Origin: CALCZU01 sp964396165
GTDB taxonomy: Bacteria; Bdellovibrionota; FAC87; UBA2466
Direction of reading: 5' to 3'
DNA length: 56,561 nt
NCBI GenBank assembly: GCA_964396165.1
Contig: CAYNEF010000024.1
Span: 1 to 56,561 of the forward strand
Shown here: positions 44,213 to 52,119 of the stretch, piece by piece
How the letters are laid out: each line of letters starts with the position of its first letter
Numbering within the stretch: the first letter of the stretch is position 1
Made by a program: the position numbers and the translations under genes
Notes under the pieces: model-generated
The model's database searches: none
The model's input: the letters and a program-made list of their open reading frames with translations, nothing else
Told to the model about the DNA's origin: nothing

Positions 44213-45858
44213 TCGTCGTCCTCTCGGCTGATAATACGTCTGGTTCTATTTTTTGTTGGGCAATTGCCAAGGAGAGATTTCCCTGGAAGCGTGCAAATTC
44301 TTTCGGGGCGCGCGACAAAGGCCATAATGCCTAAGTTTTTTAAGCGTTCTTCATCACTCGGACCAAAGCTCATGATTTGATCTAGGATGCTTCCTTTTTT
44401 TCTAAAATCGTTTGTAGCGCCGCCAGAGGAAGACTCAACACTTTCTCCATCAGATCCCGATCCGGATTCTGGAGAAATTTTTCTAAATGCGGGGCCGCCC
44501 ATGCCGCCTCCACCGCCCATACCTTCATTGGAACTGAAAGGATTGCCTTCGAAGCTTGCTGCACCAGCACTGCCGCCGCCTTTGATATTCGCGCCAGCAA
44601 ATGGGTTATCACCACCGCCGCCGCCTCCACCACCGCCTGCTGCGAGCATTGCAGAAATATCTGGTTTAGGAGCAAGACCCGGAACTTTTGTAGGACCTGC
44701 CAATGTCAAATTGCTGTTGTAACCTACGCCAGGTCCTTGTGCTGCATCACCGCTCGGATCAGAAAGAGGATCTGTTTTTCCAGCGCCTGGTTTAGAAACT
44801 GTTTTTGAGGCGTTTTTATCTGTCTTTGGCTCGGGTAATTTAAATCCGCCATCTTTATCGTCTTTTTTGAAAGGATCTTTTTTCGGATCGCTTGAAGAAC
44901 TATTGTTATTATTTCCAAAACTGTTGTTGTTATTATTTAAAAGCCCTCTGTCCGCTTCTTTACTGCGTTGATCTTGAGTGTGCTTTGCCACCTGACTTCC
45001 GACGTCAGAATTATTTTGCGAGTTACCAAAACTAGGAGGACTTCCAGCACCACCAGCGCCGCCGCCTTTTCCACCACCGCCGCCACCACCACCACCGCTA
45101 CCGCCCCCACCTCTGCCACCGTTTTGAAGTGATTGCTGTGCTTGCGCGAGTTGGGCTTGCAATAATGCGTCTTGTGCTGCTTGTCTTTGTCTTTCTTCTT
45201 CGCTGAGAGGCGGCTTTCCAGCCGTAGTTCCCGCGGTTGCTCCTGCAGTCGTACCGCCGGTATTGCCTGCTGTTGCTCCTGCTACTTGTCCACCGGTCGT
45301 GCCGAGGGTGCTTGCGGAAGCAGGAGGTTTGGGAGGTAATCCACTACGCAATTGCGTTTGTAACTGTGCAAGAGTTGCGAGCCCCGGAACAGTTCCATCT
45401 GGTCTAGGATTACCTATTGTTGAGTTCAAATAATCTTTTAATTTGGTTTTATCGTCTGCACTCAAACCAGGCTGCAGAGCATCTATCGCGTTTACAGCAT
45501 TAGTTACCGCTGTTTCTTTATTTCTGATGTCAGATAGTTGGAGTTGAGTAAAAAAAGTTTCTGCTTTTTGGATTTGATTTACATCTCCACTTTTTAATAA
45601 GTCCGCCAATTTTGCAGCAAGAGCTGGGTTACTATTTTCAAATCCACCGATCGGCCCAGACTGCACAAAGATACCTGCTTGAGCGCGTGCTACTTCATCT
45701 TGGACACCAGCCGTTACAAACTCAGTATGTTTCTTCTGTTTAAAAAATGTAGCTAATGGCCCATCTTCTGCAGAAGCTTGAGGGCTGCATAAAAAGCACA
45801 CAACTAGCATAATCTTCACAATTGAAATGCTAGTTAAATTGTTTATCAGCTTTCGCAA
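44209..45858 (-). CDS. secreted Gly-rich low-complexity protein of unknown function
   Basis: 549 residues with signal peptide ending CSPQASA. An N-terminal ordered region (~35-150) is followed by Thr/Gly/Ala repeats (TGGQVAGATAGNTGGTTAGA), poly-Gly runs, Asn-rich runs (NNNNSFGNNNNSSSS) and further Gly/Ser blocks; the C terminus (PERICTLPGKSLLGNCP) has two Cys and is basic. The composition suggests a secreted, flexible or surface-located protein. Co-transcribed with the secreted Ala/Ser-rich gene (four-base overlap). Confidence 0.5.
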   Translation of the reverse strand: MRKLINNLTSISIVKIMLVVCFLCSPQASAEDGPLATFFKQKKHTEFVTAGVQDEVARAQAGIFVQSGPIGGFENSNPALAAKLADLLKSGDVNQIQKAETFFTQLQLSDIRNKETAVTNAVNAIDALQPGLSADDKTKLKDYLNSTIGNPRPDGTVPGLATLAQLQTQLRSGLPPKPPASASTLGTTGGQVAGATAGNTGGTTAGATAGTTAGKPPLSEEERQRQAAQDALLQAQLAQAQQSLQNGGRGGGGSGGGGGGGGGKGGGAGGAGSPPSFGNSQNNSDVGSQVAKHTQDQRSKEADRGLLNNNNNSFGNNNNSSSSDPKKDPFKKDDKDGGFKLPEPKTDKNASKTVSKPGAGKTDPLSDPSGDAAQGPGVGYNSNLTLAGPTKVPGLAPKPDISAMLAAGGGGGGGGGDNPFAGANIKGGGSAGAASFEGNPFSSNEGMGGGGGMGGPAFRKISPESGSGSDGESVESSSGGATNDFRKKGSILDQIMSFGPSDEERLKNLGIMAFVARPERICTLPGKSLLGNCPTKNRTRRIISREDDE

Positions 45859-46128
45859 GCTTAGCCTCTTTCGATGCGTTTAAGTCAAAACTCTTGACTC
45901 TTAATACTGCAAAAGGATTGCCCAAGAATTCTAGGCACGGTGTAGGCTTGTAATTTGATGCATATTTCGCGAACTTAAGTTGTATACAGATAACCCCATG
46001 GATTTACATTGAGTTAAATATGTAAAAAAGATCGTCAGGTGTCTTAAGTCAAAACACCCCGCCTAAATCCTCACCAGCGATAAGAGCCATCAGATTAATC
46101 TTTGTTTTTTGCTAAGAAGTTTTTCTCA
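45859..46128. other. intergenic region between the Gly-rich protein gene and the first structured repeat
   Basis: No gene. Two short inverted repeats are visible: AGTCAA/TTGACT (45883-45899, 5-base spacer) near the start of the Gly-rich gene, and GGTGT/ACACC (46038-46058). Both are overlapped by the shared word TTAAGTCAAAAC. These may be operators. Nothing else is recognised. Confidence 0.45.
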
Positions 46129-46282
46129 AACGGCAATACGGGTGGCGCCGTAGGCAGAGCCAGTGGCTCCGGGTACAGGCTTGCAAACCACCTACTACAA
46201 CGAAACTTGCAGAAAGATCTCACTCTATAAATCAAGTCCAAGGAGAGCATCTGGATCTGCCGCAGGTGACAGGACCCGTGTA
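46129..46282 (+). repeat. 154-base structured repeat, copy 1 (candidate noncoding RNA)
   Basis: Nearly identical to 47440-47593: the first 89 bases have three substitutions and the last 46 none, around a 19-base window (46218-46236) that differs almost entirely. Possible folds seen by eye: hairpin ACGGC/GCCGT (46130-46134 with 46147-46151); GAGCC-AGT-GGCTC (46157-46169); TGCAA/TTGCA (46182-46186 with 46207-46211); ATCTG-CCG-CAGGT (46255-46267). ACGGGT in the first loop (46138-46143) can pair with ACCCGT (46274-46279), giving a pseudoknot. Copy 2 has an in-frame stop where copy 1 reads through, so it is not a conserved coding sequence. An RNA role is inferred. Confidence 0.7.
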
Positions 46283-46300
46283 TTACGCTTGGGCAAAAAC

Positions 46301-46324
46301 TAAAAATATCGCGCGATATTTTTA
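46301..46324. repeat. perfect 24-bp palindrome containing AATATCGCGCGATATT, upstream of the HNH gene
   Basis: The longest of four palindromes with this core. It lies 18 bases after the first structured repeat and 83 bases before the HNH gene start, in the position of an operator or an element end. As RNA it would give an AT-rich stem with a GCGC-type loop followed by T residues, a weak terminator. Confidence 0.8.
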
Positions 46325-46407
46325 ACGCCGCAATTCACCCATTTAAAGTCATTTTATCGTCGACAAAATGCAAATCAGACACTAACAATATGGATACTGG
46401 AGTTGAG

Positions 46408-47256
46408 ATGGAGTTACAATTATTAGACGACAAAACGGTACTTAATAAAATCAGTCAAAGTGTTAAGAACGAAAAGAAACATACTCTAGAAGTTTTGGAG
46501 TATTTAGCAGAAGTAAATCGCAGAAGACTGCATCTACAAGAAGGTTATTCGAGCTTACATGACTTCTGTATTCGGTACTTAAAGTATTCCGAAGGAGAAG
46601 CTAATAGACGCGTGCATGCCTCAAGAGCACTGTGGAAGTTCGAGGAAGAGATTAAACCAGCGCTTGAGAAAGAAGAAATCACTCTGACAGGATTATGCCT
46701 ACTCTCAAAACATTTAACACAAGATAACGTAATCCCACTCTTAGCCGAGGTGAAGAACCAAAGCACGCGCACCATAGAAAAAGTAATTGAATCCCATTTC
46801 ACCGAATCTAAAAAAGCTCCCAAGACGTTATTGATAGAATTAGATGATGAACTAGAAGCACTGCTCGAAAAGGCCAAAAGTCAGCTCTCTGAGAAGCTAC
46901 CTATTGTTATTTTGAAAAAGGCCTTAAAAGAACTGACTAAAGAGAAAAGATCGCACAAGTCTCAAGTAAAAAGACACACACGTTATGTACAAACTCATAT
47001 CAAACGAGATTTAAAAACGGCAGCCCAGTTCAGGTGCAGTTACAAAAGTGCGTCTGGCGTCAGATGTAACCAGACTGCCCATCTACAGATTGATCACATT
47101 CGCCCCTATGCAATGGGAGGCAGCAGCAAAGATTTAGATAACTTACGAGTACTTTGCAGAGCACACAACTTATACAAAGCCCGCATGGACCACCCAAAGT
47201 ATTATCAAAACACCACGAACCCTCTCAAACAAAGCTCCCCAAAACCAACAAAATAA
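46408..47256 (+). CDS. HNH nuclease-like protein with helical N-terminal domain
   Basis: 282 residues. The N-terminal ~200 residues are helical and basic, with YSSLHDFCIRYLKYSEGEAN typical of the multi-copy HNH proteins of Bdellovibrio and relatives. The HNH motif is C-terminal: Cys210 and Cys220, then IDHIRPYAMGG with the first His (230), Asn245 in DLDNLRVLC, Cys250 and His253, suiting a zinc-supported HNH. No RuvC parts, so it is not IscB. I chose the ATG at 46408 because GGAG lies five bases before it; an ATG at 46390 has none. The stop codon touches the next palindrome. Flanked by two copies of a structured repeat. Confidence 0.82.
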   Translation: MELQLLDDKTVLNKISQSVKNEKKHTLEVLEYLAEVNRRRLHLQEGYSSLHDFCIRYLKYSEGEANRRVHASRALWKFEEEIKPALEKEEITLTGLCLLSKHLTQDNVIPLLAEVKNQSTRTIEKVIESHFTESKKAPKTLLIELDDELEALLEKAKSQLSEKLPIVILKKALKELTKEKRSHKSQVKRHTRYVQTHIKRDLKTAAQFRCSYKSASGVRCNQTAHLQIDHIRPYAMGGSSKDLDNLRVLCRAHNLYKARMDHPKYYQNTTNPLKQSSPKPTK

Positions 47257-47273
47257 AATATCGCGCGATATTT
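47256..47273. repeat. 18-bp palindrome at the HNH gene stop
   Basis: Perfect palindrome with the AATATCGCGCGATATT core, its first base being the last base of the HNH stop codon. Together with the copy at 46301 it brackets the HNH gene as short inverted repeats that are also direct repeats (being palindromes), so recombination between them could remove the gene. Confidence 0.78.
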
Positions 47274-47301
47274 AAATCACCACTTATTTTTCTGACTACA
47301 A

Positions 47302-47434
47302 GAGAGTTAACTTAGACTTCTCTATTTCATCCATGCATCCGAGAGAATTAATTTACATCTCTTTATTTCATCCAGACATTCGAAAGATTTAGTTTAGATA
47401 TCTATATTTTTTTCTAGACGTTCGGTAGAAGATT
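47302..47434. repeat. three degenerate tandem repeats of 39-42 bases
   Basis: Units begin at 47302, 47341 and 47382 with a partial fourth at 47424. Each starts with a purine run (GAGAG, GAGAG, GAAAG, GGTAG), then a T/A-rich part, then TATTTCATCC or a derivative and an ACATT-like end. The similarity decays from left to right. AT-rich; no coding potential. Lies between the HNH gene and the second structured repeat. Confidence 0.5.
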
Positions 47435-47439
47435 TTTTT

Positions 47440-47593
47440 AACGGCAATACGGGTGGCGCCGTAGGCAGAGCCAGTGGCTCCGGGTAGAGGCTTGCAAACC
47501 ACCCACCACAACGAAACTTGCAGAAAGAACTAAAGGCGAAGATCTCATCCAAGGAGAGCATCTGGATCTGCCGCAGGTGACAGGACCCGTGTA
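47440..47593 (+). repeat. 154-base structured repeat, copy 2 (candidate noncoding RNA)
   Basis: Same orientation as copy 1. Differs at three bases in the first 89 (C to G at position 47 and two T to C changes in the loop of the third hairpin) and at none in the last 46. Its 19-base variable window is 47529-47547. The long-range pair ACGGGT/ACCCGT is kept (47449-47454 with 47585-47590). No HNH gene follows; only ~22 bases separate it from a palindrome. Confidence 0.7.
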
Positions 47594-47615
47594 CTATTTA
47601 CAAGCATCAACTCTA

Positions 47616-47633
47616 AAATATCGCGCGATATTT
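47616..47633. repeat. 18-bp palindrome after the second structured repeat
   Basis: Perfect palindrome with the AATATCGCGCGATATT core, 22 bases beyond the second structured repeat. The arrangement repeat-spacer-palindrome equals that of copy 1, so the unit seems to have been duplicated or mobilised with the palindrome attached. Confidence 0.78.
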
Positions 47634-47717
47634 AGACAAACCCCAAACATCAAGAGTTCTTTTGCCTGTATCAATTACCTATAGGTTCTCAAGACAAAAC
47701 CACATAGAAAGAACAGT

Positions 47718-48464
47718 TCAGCTATTAGGCTGCATATCGGTAGTAACAACTTTAGGAGGTCTGATAGGAGACAAATCCACACGAGCATTACTCGAATACA
47801 GATAATCGCTCATCACCTTCAGTAATTTCTGCTTCAAGCTATACTCCATCTGCCCAATAGGACGGAAGTTAGTGATCACATCCCGGCATTCAGAAAGTTT
47901 CAAATACAATTCGCGATCAGATACCGGTAACAAAGGCAGATCCGCCTCGATATGACTTAAATCCAAGTAGTCTTTGCGTAAAATTCGTCCAGCACGCATC
48001 GCACCCGATTCACCCAGCAAGCGAATTAAGAATTGCGTATTGCCTGTCGAATCATCTAGATAAGTAAAAACAATTCTTCCCGCATCATCAAACCAAAACT
48101 CAGACTCATTCATCCCGTGAAAATGGCGGATTCCACCAAGAGTCCAATCTTCTGTGATGGATTCCCCGATTTTTCGGCAATTTAAAAATGATTTTAAACT
48201 CGCTAAAGCACTATGAGGTAACTTATCAAAACAAAAACGTAAGCGTCCATCCTTCGTACTCTTCAATGTAACGGGAGCAGAAAATTTTTCTCTATCCAGT
48301 CGAAAATCCAGAGTCACCTTTTGATCGATTTCTAAGGTAGGGTAATGAGGAGCTTCTACCACCACTCGTAAGAACGACAGGTCGAGCAATTTGCCCTCGA
48401 TATCACCAAACCTTACGGAACAATGACGTAATGCAACAGGATTGACTAAGTTTTTTTCTTCCAT
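47718..48464 (-). CDS. PilZ-like domain protein (paralogue of the gene at 0.75 kb)
   Basis: 248 residues, cytoplasmic. N-terminal ~110 residues resemble a PilZ barrel (VALRHCSVRFGDIEGKLLDL; TLEIDQKVTLDFRLDREKF), but the [D/N]xSxxG motif is eroded (LDLSFLR). The C-terminal half (RHFHGMNESEFWFDDAGRI, VFTYLDDSTGNTQFLIRLL) follows the pattern of the 749-1489 protein. c-di-GMP binding is doubtful. It stands alone between the HNH locus and the divergent thiolase gene. Confidence 0.55.
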   Translation of the reverse strand: MEEKNLVNPVALRHCSVRFGDIEGKLLDLSFLRVVVEAPHYPTLEIDQKVTLDFRLDREKFSAPVTLKSTKDGRLRFCFDKLPHSALASLKSFLNCRKIGESITEDWTLGGIRHFHGMNESEFWFDDAGRIVFTYLDDSTGNTQFLIRLLGESGAMRAGRILRKDYLDLSHIEADLPLLPVSDRELYLKLSECRDVITNFRPIGQMEYSLKQKLLKVMSDYLYSSNARVDLSPIRPPKVVTTDMQPNS

Positions 48465-48572
48465 TGGTATGAAGTTTAGGAAGGCTTACTCATAGTTTCA
48501 AGTAAAAAGTCACAGCGAATTTGCACTGCGTTAACTATTTACCAATGCACGATAAGCGGCTATGTTTCTCCA

Positions 48573-49745
48573 ATGGAAATTCATATTATTGCTGCAAAAC
48601 GTACTCCCTTCGGAAGTTTTGGTGGGAGCTTAAAAAACTTTACTGCAACAGACCTTGCAGTCGCCTCTACCAAAGCTTGTATCGAACAAGCAAAGTTAGA
48701 TCCGAAAGAAATTGATGAGGTCAGTTACGGAAACGTAATTCAGACTTCCAAAGACGCAGCTTATCTTTCTAGACATGTAGCACTTCGCTGTGGAATGAAA
48801 GAAGAAACAGCAGCAGTTACGATTAACCGCTTGTGCGGCTCGAGTTTTGAAACGCTTTTAGATGCAAGAAGAAGAATTCTCACAAAAGAAGCTAAAACAG
48901 TTTTAACGGGTGGGACAGAAAGCATGAGCCAAAGCCCATTTGTGGTTCGCAGCGGTCGCTGGGGACAGAAAATGGGACATACTGAAATTGAAGACTCGCT
49001 CATGACGGGGCTTACAGATCAATACATCTCGATGCCGATGGCCATTACAGCCGAAAACCTCGCTGAAAAATATAAAATCTCTCGTACTGAATGCGACACG
49101 TTCGCACTTGAATCCAATAAAAAAGCAGCGAGTGCGTACGATCAAAATCTTTTTAACGATGAAATCGCGCCCTTTGAGTATGAAGTAAGAGGAAAGAAAG
49201 AATCTCTTAAAGTAGATGAGCATATGCGAAGAGATGCCTCTTTAGAAGGTCTTGCAAAATTAAAACCCGTATTCAAAAAAGACGGAGTGGTAACGGCAGG
49301 AAATGCGAGTGGCATGGTAGATGGCGCTTGCTCAATCCTTGTCGCATCGAGCGACTATACGTCAGCGAAACAAATTAAACCCCTTGCCACCTTAGTCGAT
49401 GGGTTTGTTATTGGCTGCGACCCAAAGATTATGGGGATCGGACCTGTACCTGCAATCCAGCAATTACTTTTAAGAAATAAATTAAAACTGGAAGACATCC
49501 ATCTTTTTGAAGTCAATGAAGCCTTTGCGGCTCAATGTATTTCCGTACAAAGAGCATTGAATATCCCGCTTGAAAAATTAAATATTGACGGCGGGGCAAT
49601 TGCGCTTGGCCATCCATTAGGTGCTAGCGGTGCAAGACTTACAGCCCATCTTGTCTACCGGTTACAAAAGCGAGGCGGAGGCTTCGGAATCGCTTCTGCG
49701 TGTATTGGCGGAGGACAAGGGATTGCGGTTCTTCTTAAAGTCTGA
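48573..49745 (+). CDS. acetyl-CoA C-acetyltransferase (thiolase)
   Basis: 390 residues. Two-step acyl transfer through Cys88 in INRLCGSSFETLLDARR; the second catalytic His is in GALGHPLGASG-type sequence (GGAIALGHPLGASGARL), and the second Cys in CIGGGQGIAVLL. Typical thiolase length. The LCGSS form differs slightly from the usual LCGSG. It could finish acetoacetyl-CoA or fatty-acid breakdown, complementing the leucine block at 21.8-25.2 kb, but it is not linked to it. ATG at 48573, 11 bases before lptD ahead. Confidence 0.9.
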   Translation: MEIHIIAAKRTPFGSFGGSLKNFTATDLAVASTKACIEQAKLDPKEIDEVSYGNVIQTSKDAAYLSRHVALRCGMKEETAAVTINRLCGSSFETLLDARRRILTKEAKTVLTGGTESMSQSPFVVRSGRWGQKMGHTEIEDSLMTGLTDQYISMPMAITAENLAEKYKISRTECDTFALESNKKAASAYDQNLFNDEIAPFEYEVRGKKESLKVDEHMRRDASLEGLAKLKPVFKKDGVVTAGNASGMVDGACSILVASSDYTSAKQIKPLATLVDGFVIGCDPKIMGIGPVPAIQQLLLRNKLKLEDIHLFEVNEAFAAQCISVQRALNIPLEKLNIDGGAIALGHPLGASGARLTAHLVYRLQKRGGGFGIASACIGGGQGIAVLLKV

Positions 49746-49755
49746 CTTTTTTTAA

Positions 49756-52119
49756 ATGAAAATTCTTATTCTTCTACTTCTTGTTACGACACAACTCTTG
49801 CTCAGGGCGGAGCTATCTAAGCCGGGAGAAATTACTTTTTCAGCTAACCGGTATGAACGAGACTTAAAGAATCAGACGAGCCGCGGGATTGGAAAAGCCT
49901 GGGTTAAAAAAGGCGATTTTCTTTTAGAAGCGGATGAACTCGAGATTGATTACAAATCAAACGAAGTTTTAGCATTGGGTAATGTGCATTACCACCAGGG
50001 AAAAATGGATGTGTATGCCGATAAAGGCACGTATTCTCTCTCGGGTGAAAAAGCGACCATGCACAACGCAACTGTGATTAACGAAAAAATGGTTTTCACA
50101 GGAAAGTTGATTCGCCGTCTATCTAAAGATTCATTTGAGATGGAAGAAGGGTTATACACAAACTGTAACACAACTCCCGTACTCGATAGATCGGTAAAAC
50201 AATGTTATTTCGACTGGAAACTGTACGCGCGCAGATTTGATATCATCATCGAAGGTTATATGAATGCGTATGATGCGATTCTCTACGCAAAAGATCTGCC
50301 GGTCACTTACCTTCCCTATTACCGCGCTCCTGCTAAAGCAAAACGCCAAAGCGGTTTTCTCTATCCGCAATTTATCGCTTTTGAATCTTACAAGGGATCT
50401 GGATTTTCGATGCCCTACTACCTGGTACTTGGAGACTGGCATGACTTCACGCTAAGTCCTGATTACTTTGGGAAGTCTGGTTATCACATCGGCACAAATT
50501 ATCGGTATGCATACTCTTCGAGTAAATCCGGTGAAGTGAATTTTTATTTTACCCAAAGCAGATTTCCCGAAGTTACCGGCAACCCAAAAGACAGAGACCT
50601 TCCCAATGAAGTAACTTTTGACAGAAAAAGAACGCTCGGAGTTATTGGGGAATGGGCGCTTAACATGGGAAACACTTTTAATTTAGGGGGAGAAGCGCAT
50701 ACCAATCAAAATATCGCACTTGTCAGTGATCCCTATTATCCAGTCATGTACGAAAGTGATCTGGGGCCGCAAGGGCAAATGGGTTATTTAAAATCCCAAG
50801 TTTCCGCCACTTTTCCACAGGACAATTGGCTCTACACAGGGCTTGTGCGCTATGATCAAAGCCTTATCATGACAAAAGAAACGGGCACAGATAACGGCCC
50901 CGTGGGTCAACTGCCTTCTCTCGGAGTTTTTAAAAAGAGTACGGGGCTTTTAAATTATTTTTCGTATGACTTCGATGCCCGGTTAAACAACTACTACAGA
51001 CTTAGACGTGCAATTGATAAAGTGCCCGACCCGACAATTGGAAGAGACGTTGTTCAGGATTTGGATGGAAACGATTACATCCGTGAAGGAAGACGTCTGC
51101 AGTTAGAGCCCAGACTTGTGATGAACTTGCCTCTTCCCCGAGGATTTGAAATGCTACCGGAGCTTAAAGCCGGAACGCTTTTGTATAATTTTGATTACGG
51201 CGAAAGTAACTTTGTTGATCGGGAGTATGTAGACTTTCAGATTCCTTTTTCACTCTATCTATCGAAACGTTTTTCTACAGATATTGCAGGACTGGAAGAG
51301 GTTAGACACGTATTCATACCAAAAGTGACATACGCGAATGCAATTTACCGTAGTGAAGAGCCTACCCACCAGTTTTTCTATAACGGTAAAAAGACCAAAA
51401 GTACGGATCCTGATTTGACACCATTGCAAAAATCTCGAATTGGGCTAAGTAGCCCTCGTTTTGACATTCTGGATCAAGTACAAAAATACCAATTTGGTAG
51501 AATAGACTTTGAGCATAGTCTGTATAGAAGAGTGGCAACAGGGTATGAACAATTCCTAGTATTCACATTGGGGCAACAATACAATTTAACGCAAATTCAA
51601 TCAAACGAGTTTGCCGACGTGAACTATCTTGACACTTACGGCCCCATTGAAAGCAGATTAACCGTCACGCTGGGAAAATTTCTCTTACAATCAGAAGCAA
51701 GTTACCGGCTTGTTTCAGAACAGGTAGTAAACGAAAAGAACGAAAAAGAGTCAGATTTCAAGCACAATTACACACTAGCAACAACACTCGCATACACGGG
51801 TGAATCGGGCAGTGTGAATTTAAATTTCTTGCACCGCCATAACAATTTTACCGCACAAGAAAACTCCACGTTTAACTTTAGCGTCGTGAAAACTCTCCCT
51901 ACGTTTTTTGATATCTCGACGGGAGTAAACTATGACGCCCGAATAGGATTATTTAAAAACTACTTTGTCACTTTCAATTTCGCAGCTAAACCTTATTCCT
52001 GCTGGAAGTTGGATTTAACGTATGCAATCGACAAACAGTCTTTCGATTTGCCCACACGCACAATAGTCACTCTTAAATTCGGCTTAAGCTTTGGAGGCAA
52101 CGTTGTCTTTGGACTCTAA
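49756..52119 (+). CDS. lptD: LPS-assembly protein LptD
   Basis: 787 residues. Signal peptide (MKILILLLLVTTQLLLRA), then an OstA/jellyroll N-terminal domain (ITFSANRYERDLKNQTSRGI, DELEIDYKSNEVLALGNVHY) and a large beta barrel with the family's DLPVTYLPYYRAPAKAKRQS and GFLYPQF stretch. Inserts LPS in the outer leaflet. Cys residues (YTNCNTTP, VKQCYFDWK) lie at the domain junction. Confirms a diderm, LPS-bearing cell. No lptE in the window. Confidence 0.9.
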   Translation: MKILILLLLVTTQLLLRAELSKPGEITFSANRYERDLKNQTSRGIGKAWVKKGDFLLEADELEIDYKSNEVLALGNVHYHQGKMDVYADKGTYSLSGEKATMHNATVINEKMVFTGKLIRRLSKDSFEMEEGLYTNCNTTPVLDRSVKQCYFDWKLYARRFDIIIEGYMNAYDAILYAKDLPVTYLPYYRAPAKAKRQSGFLYPQFIAFESYKGSGFSMPYYLVLGDWHDFTLSPDYFGKSGYHIGTNYRYAYSSSKSGEVNFYFTQSRFPEVTGNPKDRDLPNEVTFDRKRTLGVIGEWALNMGNTFNLGGEAHTNQNIALVSDPYYPVMYESDLGPQGQMGYLKSQVSATFPQDNWLYTGLVRYDQSLIMTKETGTDNGPVGQLPSLGVFKKSTGLLNYFSYDFDARLNNYYRLRRAIDKVPDPTIGRDVVQDLDGNDYIREGRRLQLEPRLVMNLPLPRGFEMLPELKAGTLLYNFDYGESNFVDREYVDFQIPFSLYLSKRFSTDIAGLEEVRHVFIPKVTYANAIYRSEEPTHQFFYNGKKTKSTDPDLTPLQKSRIGLSSPRFDILDQVQKYQFGRIDFEHSLYRRVATGYEQFLVFTLGQQYNLTQIQSNEFADVNYLDTYGPIESRLTVTLGKFLLQSEASYRLVSEQVVNEKNEKESDFKHNYTLATTLAYTGESGSVNLNFLHRHNNFTAQENSTFNFSVVKTLPTFFDISTGVNYDARIGLFKNYFVTFNFAAKPYSCWKLDLTYAIDKQSFDLPTRTIVTLKFGLSFGGNVVFGL

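Noticed and set aside
44382..45119. Open frames antisense or out of frame to the Gly-rich gene.
   Set aside because: They arise from GC-rich Gly codon runs (GGN read in other frames); no ribosome site or family support.
46131..46213. The repeat as a protein-coding remnant, since copy 1 has an open frame (GNTGGAVGRASGSGYRLA).
   Set aside because: Copy 2 has a TAG in the same frame, and the variable window does not preserve codons.
46129..47256. The repeat plus HNH gene as an IscB/omega RNA (HEARO) system.
   Set aside because: The protein is 282 residues with a C-terminal HNH and no split RuvC or bridge helix, so it is not IscB. The analogy is kept only as a hypothesis for an RNA partner.
47256..47434. 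The tandem repeats beside the HNH gene as a CRISPR array.
   Set aside because: Units are contiguous and degenerate, with no constant repeat and unique spacer pattern, and no cas genes are present.
48521..48715. Short plus-strand frame overlapping the thiolase start.
   Set aside because: It is in another frame of the thiolase gene and lacks a ribosome site or any recognisable family.
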